Positions 58,053-64,000 of a DNA stretch of 64,000 nucleotides are shown piece by piece. Every line of letters begins with the position of its first letter. Within the stretch, counting starts at the first letter, position 1. The position numbers and the translations under genes were made by a program. The notes below the pieces were generated by a model that saw only the letters and a program-made list of their open reading frames with translations, was not told the DNA's origin and did no database searches. Source of the DNA: Haemonchus contortus (taxonomy: Eukaryota; Nematoda; Chromadorea; Rhabditida; Trichostrongylidae); the NCBI GenBank assembly GCA_000469685.2, contig LS997567.1:3927607-3991606 (forward strand), in the 5' to 3' direction.

Positions 58053-61000
58053 TATAATTTCCAAGTTCTTTTACTAGCTCCCTTCCTCTCGGTCATCTTC
58101 AGTCTTTTTGAGATACTGTTTAGTTAGAAGTATCTTTATACGTTGATATTGTAATTTTAATTACTGCAAGCCCTTTTCCAAGTTATTTTGATAGTGCCTT
58201 TGACTCATCTTCAGTCTCTTTGACATACTGTTTAGTTAGAAGTTCCTTTATATGTTGAACTAAAAATTTTTATTACTGTTATTTTTATTACTGCTTATTA
58301 CTTTTCCAAGTTATTTTGATAGTGTCTTTGACTCAGTCATCTTCAGTCTCTTTGAGAATCTGCATAATCTATCTTTTCTTTATTTGATGAGATTAGAAAG
58401 AGGAACTACGATACATATAAATCCCAAGTTCTTTCACTAGCTCCCTTCCTCTCAGTCATCTTCAGTCTCTTTGAAATGCTGTTTAGTTAGAAGTATCTTT
58501 ATACGTTGATATTGTAATTTTTATTACTGCAAGCTCTATTCCAAGTTATTTTGATAGTGCCTTTGACTCGGTCATCTTCAGTCTCTTTGAGATATTGAAT
58601 AGTTAGAAGTTCCTTTATATGTTGATCTAAAAATTTTTATTACTGCAAGCTCTTTTCCAAGTTATTTTGATAGGGCATTTGACTCGGTCATCTTCAGATT
58701 CTTTGAGGAACTGTATAATCAATGTTTTCTTTATTTGATGAGATTAGATGAGGAACTACCATAGATATAATTTTCAAGTTCATCACTATCCGAATTCCTC
58801 TCGGCCAACTACAGCCTCTTTGAACAACTGTACATTTGGGGGTTTCTTACTATGATGAGTCTTGCAGTTGACACTACTGAATTTTTCATTTTAGTGGTTT
58901 TTTCAATAGCTCCTTTCCTCTCGGTCATCTTCCATCTCTTTGAGATTCATAATAGTTAGAAGTTCCTTTATATAATGATCTAAAAATTTCTATTACTGCA
59001 AGCTCTTTTCCAAGTTATTTTGATAGTGCATTTGACTCGGTCATCTTCAGATTCTTTGAGGAACTGTATAATCAATGTTTTCTTTATTTGATGAGATTAG
59101 ATGAGGAACTACCATAGATATAATTTTAAAGTTCATCACTATCCGAATTCCTCTCGGCCAACTACAGCCTCTTTGAACAACTGTACATTTGGGGGTTTCT
59201 TACTATGATGAGTCTTGCAGTTGACACTACTGAATTTTTCATTTTAGTAGTTTTTTCAATAGCTCCTTTCCTCTCGGTCATCTTCCATCTCTTTGAGATA
59301 CTGAATAGTTAGAAGTTCCTTTATATGTCGATCTAAAAAATTTTATTTCTGCAAGCTATTATTCGAGGTTATTACGATAATTCCCTTCCTCTCGACCATC
59401 TTCACTCTCTTTGAGATACTATTCAATTAGAAGTTCCTTTATATGATGATCTTGTAATTTTTATTGCTACAAGCTCTTTTTCCAAGTTATTTTGATAGAG
59501 CCTTTGTCTCGTTCGTCTTCAGTCTCTTTGAGAAAATGTATAATCAGTGGTTTCTTTATTTGGGATTAGAAAGAAAAACTACAATAAATATAATTTCCAA
59601 GTTCATCACTAGCTCCCTTCACACGGCCATCTTCAGTCTCTTTGAGACATTGAATGGTTAGAAGTTCCTCTATATGTTGATCCAAAAACTTTTATCACTG
59701 CAAGTTTCCCAGGTTTTTTCGATAGCTCCCTTCTTCTCGTTCATCTTCAGTCTCTATGAGATACTGTTTACTTAGAAGTTTCTTTATATGTTGTTTTGCA
59801 GTTTTTATTACTGCAAGCTCTTTTCCATGCTATTTTGATAGTACTCTTCGTCTCGGCTATCTCCATTCTCTCTTAGATACTGAATAGTTAGAAGTTCCTT
59901 TATATGTTGATCCAAAAATATTTATCACTGCAAGTACCTTTCCCAGGTTTTTTTTCGATAGTTCCCTTCTTCTCGTTCATCTTCAGTCTCTATGAGATAC
60001 TGTTCACTTAGAAGTTCCTTTATATGTTGTTTTGCAATTTTTTTTACTTCAAGCTCTTTTCCATGCTATTTTGATAGTACTCTTCGTCTCGGCTATCTCC
60101 ATTCTCTCTTAGATACTGAATAGTTAGAAGTTCCTTTATATGTTGATCTAAAAATTTTTATTACTGCACGCTATTTTCGGAGGTTTTCCCATAGTTCCCT
60201 TCCTCTCGGTCTTCTTCACTCTCTTTGAGATACTATTCAATTAGAAGTTCCTTTATATGATAGTCTTGTAATTTTTATTGCTGCAAGCTCTTTTTCAAGT
60301 TATTTTGATAGTGCCTTTGTCTCTTCGTCTTCAGTCTCTTTGAGAAAATGTATAATCAGTGGTTTCTTTATTTGGAGATTAGAAAGAGGAACTACAATAA
60401 ATATAATTTCCAAGTTCATCACTAGCTCCCTTCACTCGGCCATCTTCAGCCTCTTTGAGACATTGAATAGTTAGAAGTTCCTTTATATGTTGATCCGAAA
60501 ATATTTATCACTGCAAGTACCTTTCCCAGGTTTTTTTTCGATAGTTCCCTTCTTCTCGTTCATCTTCAGTCTCTATGAGATACTGTTCACTTAGAAGTTC
60601 CTTTATATGTTGTTTTGCAATTTTTTTTACTTCAAGCTCTTTTCCATGCTATTTTGATAGTACTCTTCGTCTCGGCTATCTCCATTCTCTCTTAGATACT
60701 GAATAGTTAGAAGTTCCTTTATATGTTGATCTAAAAATTTTTATTACTGCACGCTATTTTCGGAGGTTTTCCCATAGTTCCCTTCCTCTCGGTCTTCTTC
60801 ACTCTCTTTGAGATACTATTCAATTAGAAGTTCCTTTATATGATAGTCTTGTAATTTTTATTGCTGCAAGCTCTTTTTCCAAGTTATTTTGATAGTGCCT
60901 TTGTCTCGTTCGTCTTCAGTCTCTTTGAGAAAATGTATAATCAGTGGTTTCTTTATTTGGAGATTAGAAAGAGGAACTACAATAAATATAATTTCCAAGT

Positions 61001-64000
61001 TCATCACTAGCTCCCTTCACTCGGCCATCTTCAGCCTCTTTGAGACATTGAATAGTTAGAAGTTCCTTTATATGTTGATCCAAAAATTTTTATCACTGCA
61101 AGTACCTTTCCCAGGTTTTTTTTCGATAGTTCCCTTCTTCTCGTTCATCTTCATTCTCTATGAGATACTGTTCACTTAGAAGTTCCTTTATATGTTGTTT
61201 TGCAATTTTTTTTACTTCAAGCTCTTTTCCATGCTATTTTGATAGTACTCTTCGTCTCGGCTATCTCCATTCTCTCTTAGATACTGAATAGTTAGAAGTT
61301 CCTTTATATGTTGATCTAAAAATTTTTATTACTGCACGCTATTTTCGGAGGTTTTCCCATAGTTCCCTTCCTCTCGGTCTTCTTCACTCTCTTTGAGATA
61401 CTATTCAATTAGAAGTTCCTTTATATGATAGTCTTGTAATTTTTATTGCTGCAAGCTCTTTTTCAAGTTATTTTGATAGTGCCTTCGTCTCTTCGTCTTC
61501 AGTCTCTTTGAGAAAATGTATAATCAGTGGTTTCTTTATTTGGAGATTAGAAAGAGGAACTACAATAAATATAATTTCCAAGTTCATCACTAGCTCCATT
61601 CACTCGGCCATCTTCAGTCTCTTTGAGACATTGAATAGTTAGAAGTTCCTTTATATGTTGATCCAAAAATTTTTATCACTGCAAGTACCTTTCCCAGGTT
61701 CTTTTCGATAGTTCCCTTCTTCTCGTTCATCTTCAGTCTCTATGAGATACTGTTCACTTAGAAGTTTCTTTATATGTTGTTTTGCAATTTTTATTACTGC
61801 AAGCTCTTTTCCATGCTATTTTGATAGCACTCTTCGTCTCGGCTATCTCCATTCTCTCTTAGATACTGAATAGTTAGAAGTTCCTTTATATGTTGATCTA
61901 AAAATTTTTATTACTGCACGCTATTTTCGGAAGTTTTCCCATAGTTCCCTTCCTCTCGGGGTTCTTCACTCTCTTTGAGATACTATTCAATTAGAAGTCC
62001 TTTATATGATAGTCTTGTAATTTTTATTGCTGCAAGCTCTTTTTCCAAGTTATTTTGATAGTGCCTTTGTCTCGTTCGTCTTCAGTCTTTTTGAGAAAAT
62101 GTATAATCAGTGGTTTCTTTATTTGGAGATTAGAAAGAGGAACTACAATAAATATAATTTCCAAGTTCATCACTAGCTCCCTTCACTCGGCCATCTTCAG
62201 TCTCTTTGAGTCATTGAATAGTTAGAAGTTCCTTTATATGTTGATCCAAAAATTTTTATCACTGCAAGTACCTTTCCCAGGTTTTTTTCGATAGTTCCCT
62301 TCTTCTCCTTCATCTTCAGTCTCTATGAGATACTGTTTACTTAGAAGTTTCTTTATATGTTGTTTTGCAATTTTTATTACTGCAAGCTCTTTTCCATGCT
62401 ATTTTGATAGTACTCTTCATCTCGGCTATCTCCATTCTCTCTTAGATACTGAATAGTTAGAAGTTCCTTTATATGATGATCTTGTAATTTTTATTGCTAC
62501 AAGCTCTTTTTCCAAGTTATTTTGATAGAGCCTTTGTCTCGTTCGTCTTCAGTCTCTTTGAGAAAATGTATAATCAGTGGTTTCTTTATTTGGGATTAGA
62601 AAGAAAAACTACAATAAATATAATTTCCAAGTTCATCACTAGCTCCCTTCACACGGCCATCTTCAGTCTCTTTGAGACATTGAATGGTTAGAAGTTCCTC
62701 TATATGTTGATCCAAAAACTTTTATCACTGCAAGTTTCCCAGGTTTTTTCGATAGCTCCCTTCTTCTCGTTCATCTTCAGTCTCTATGAGATACTGTTCA
62801 CTTAGAAGTTTCTTTATATGTTGTTTTGCAATTTTTTTTACTTCAAGCTCTTTTCCATGCTATTTTGATAGTACTCTTCGTCTCGGCTATCTCCATTCTC
62901 TCTTAGATACTGAATAGTTAGAAGTTCCTTTATATGTTGATCTAAAAATTTTTATTACTGCACGCTATTTTCGGAGGTTTTCCCATAGTTCCCTTCCTCT
63001 CGGTCTTCTTCACTCTCTTTGAGATACTATTCAATTAGAAGTTCCTTTATATGATAGTCTTGTAATTTTTATTGCTGCAAGCTCTTTTTCCAAGTTATTT
63101 TGATAGTGCCTTCGTCTCTTCGTCTTCAGTCTCTTTGAGAAAATGTATAATCAGTGGTTTCTTTATTTGGAGATTAGAAAGAGGAACTACAATAAATATA
63201 ATTTCCAAGTTCATCACTAGCTCCATTCACTCGGCCATCTTCAGTCTCTTTGAGACATTGAATAGTTAGAAGTTCCTTTATATGTTGATCCAAAAATTTT
63301 TATCACTGCAAGTACCTTTCCCAGGTTCTTTTCGATAGTTCCCTTCTTCTCGTTCATCTTCAGTCTCTATGAGATACTGTTCACTTAGAAGTTTCTTTAT
63401 ATGTTGATTTTGCAATTTTTATTACTGCAAGCTCTTTTCCATGCTATTTTGATAGCACTCTTCGTCTCGGCTATCTCCATTCTCTCTTAGATACTGAATA
63501 GTTAGAAGTTCCTTTATATGTTGATCTAAAAATTTTTATTACTGCACGCTATTTTCGGAAGTTTTCCCATAGTTCCCTTCCTCTCGGGGTTCTTCACTCT
63601 CTTTGAGATACTATTCAATTAGAAGTCCTTTATATGATAGTCTTGTAATTTTTATTGCTGCAAGCTCTTTTTCCAAGTTATTTTGATAGTGCCTTTGTCT
63701 CGTTCGTCTTCAGTCTCTTTGAGAAAATGTATAATCAGTGGTTTCTTTATTTGGAGATTAGAAAGAGGAACTACAATAAATATAATTTCCAAGTTCATCA
63801 CTAGCTCCCTTCACTCGGCCATCTTCAGTCTCTTTGAGTCATTGAATAGTTAGAAGTTCCTTTATATGTTGATCCAAAAATTTTTATCACTGCAAGTACC
63901 TTTCCCAGGTTTTTTTCGATAGTTCCCTTCTTCTCCTTCATCTTCAGTCTCTATGAGATACTGTTTACTTAGAAGTTTCTTTATATGTTGTTTTGCAATT

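Larger units (their letters stand above)
55866..64000. repeat. Satellite array, ~117-bp monomer with higher-order structure
   Basis: The array extends past the window end. Each monomer carries a recurring phrase such as AGTTAGAAGTTCCTTTATAT, then a variable TGTTGATCT/TGATAGTCT segment, CTGCAAGCTCTTTTCCAAG, and CATCTTCAGTCTCTTTGAGA. Monomers vary by substitutions and small indels. From about 59.8 kb, five different monomers form a ~583-bp unit: the marker TATGATAGTC recurs at 60256, 60839, 61424 and 62005, then at 63050 and 63633. An earlier ~352-bp three-monomer unit repeats at 58748 and 59100. A block at 59464-59661 recurs exactly 3030 bp later. A Tc1-type element interrupts the array at 56488-58052. 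The open frames in the array are by-products. Confidence 0.95.

Noticed and set aside
59464..63269. Three near-identical 65-codon ORFs at 59464, 62494 and 63072
   Set aside because: They are the same piece of satellite sequence copied with the array, without start context, domain or splice signals.
55866..64000. CRISPR array
   Set aside because: The repeats are long, contiguous, diverged monomers without unique spacers, in a eukaryotic genome with a transposon inserted; this is satellite DNA.

Overview
The window is eukaryotic and looks nematode. Introns are often short and end in TTTCAG-type acceptors. Two plus-strand start codons sit 1-2 bases after such an acceptor, as expected for spliced-leader trans-splicing. 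A nuclear receptor has the nematode-style P-box CNGCKG. The DNA is AT-rich and full of small repeats: a tRNA-derived SINE family, MITEs, foldbacks, a decayed Tc1-type transposon and a large satellite. I cannot name the species. No gene here is bacterial or phage-like.

Layout. 1-5.8 kb: no convincing gene; one SINE, a nested inverted repeat at 2.2 kb and a near-perfect 270-bp foldback at 4.7-5.0 kb. 5.86-14.78 kb (minus): a 28-exon gene whose reading phases join at every junction. It gives a 1251-residue protein with signal peptide, cysteine-rich domain, seven membrane segments and a long tail. The cysteine-rich domain and linker match Smoothened rather than ordinary Frizzled. 15-23 kb: SINEs, AT-rich DNA and a cluster of unresolved exon candidates at 18.0-20.1 kb. 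23.48-24.66 kb (plus): the last four exons of an unrecognised single-pass membrane protein. 25.15-33.91 kb (plus): a complete 11-exon, 439-residue HNF4-type nuclear receptor starting 487 bp after that gene ends, a spacing compatible with an operon.

34-55 kb is gene-poor: MITEs, SINEs, a possible LINE scrap, a tRNA-like 73-mer, a possible two-exon gene for a 47-residue secreted peptide (48.6 kb), an odd cluster of short ORFs (53.3-55.4 kb) and a 391-bp foldback. From about 55.87 kb to the window end lies a satellite with a ~117-bp monomer. It has higher-order units of ~352 and ~583 bp and longer copied blocks. A 1565-bp Tc1-type element with doubled transposase-site repeats sits inside it; neighbouring monomers preserve the unoccupied target site.

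The most notable item is the Smoothened-like receptor, because Caenorhabditis elegans is known to lack Smoothened. The gene appears intact, but its third intracellular loop is unusually long, and its seventh helix and tail lack familiar signalling motifs. All gene models come from reading splice sites and phases by eye; no database search was possible.
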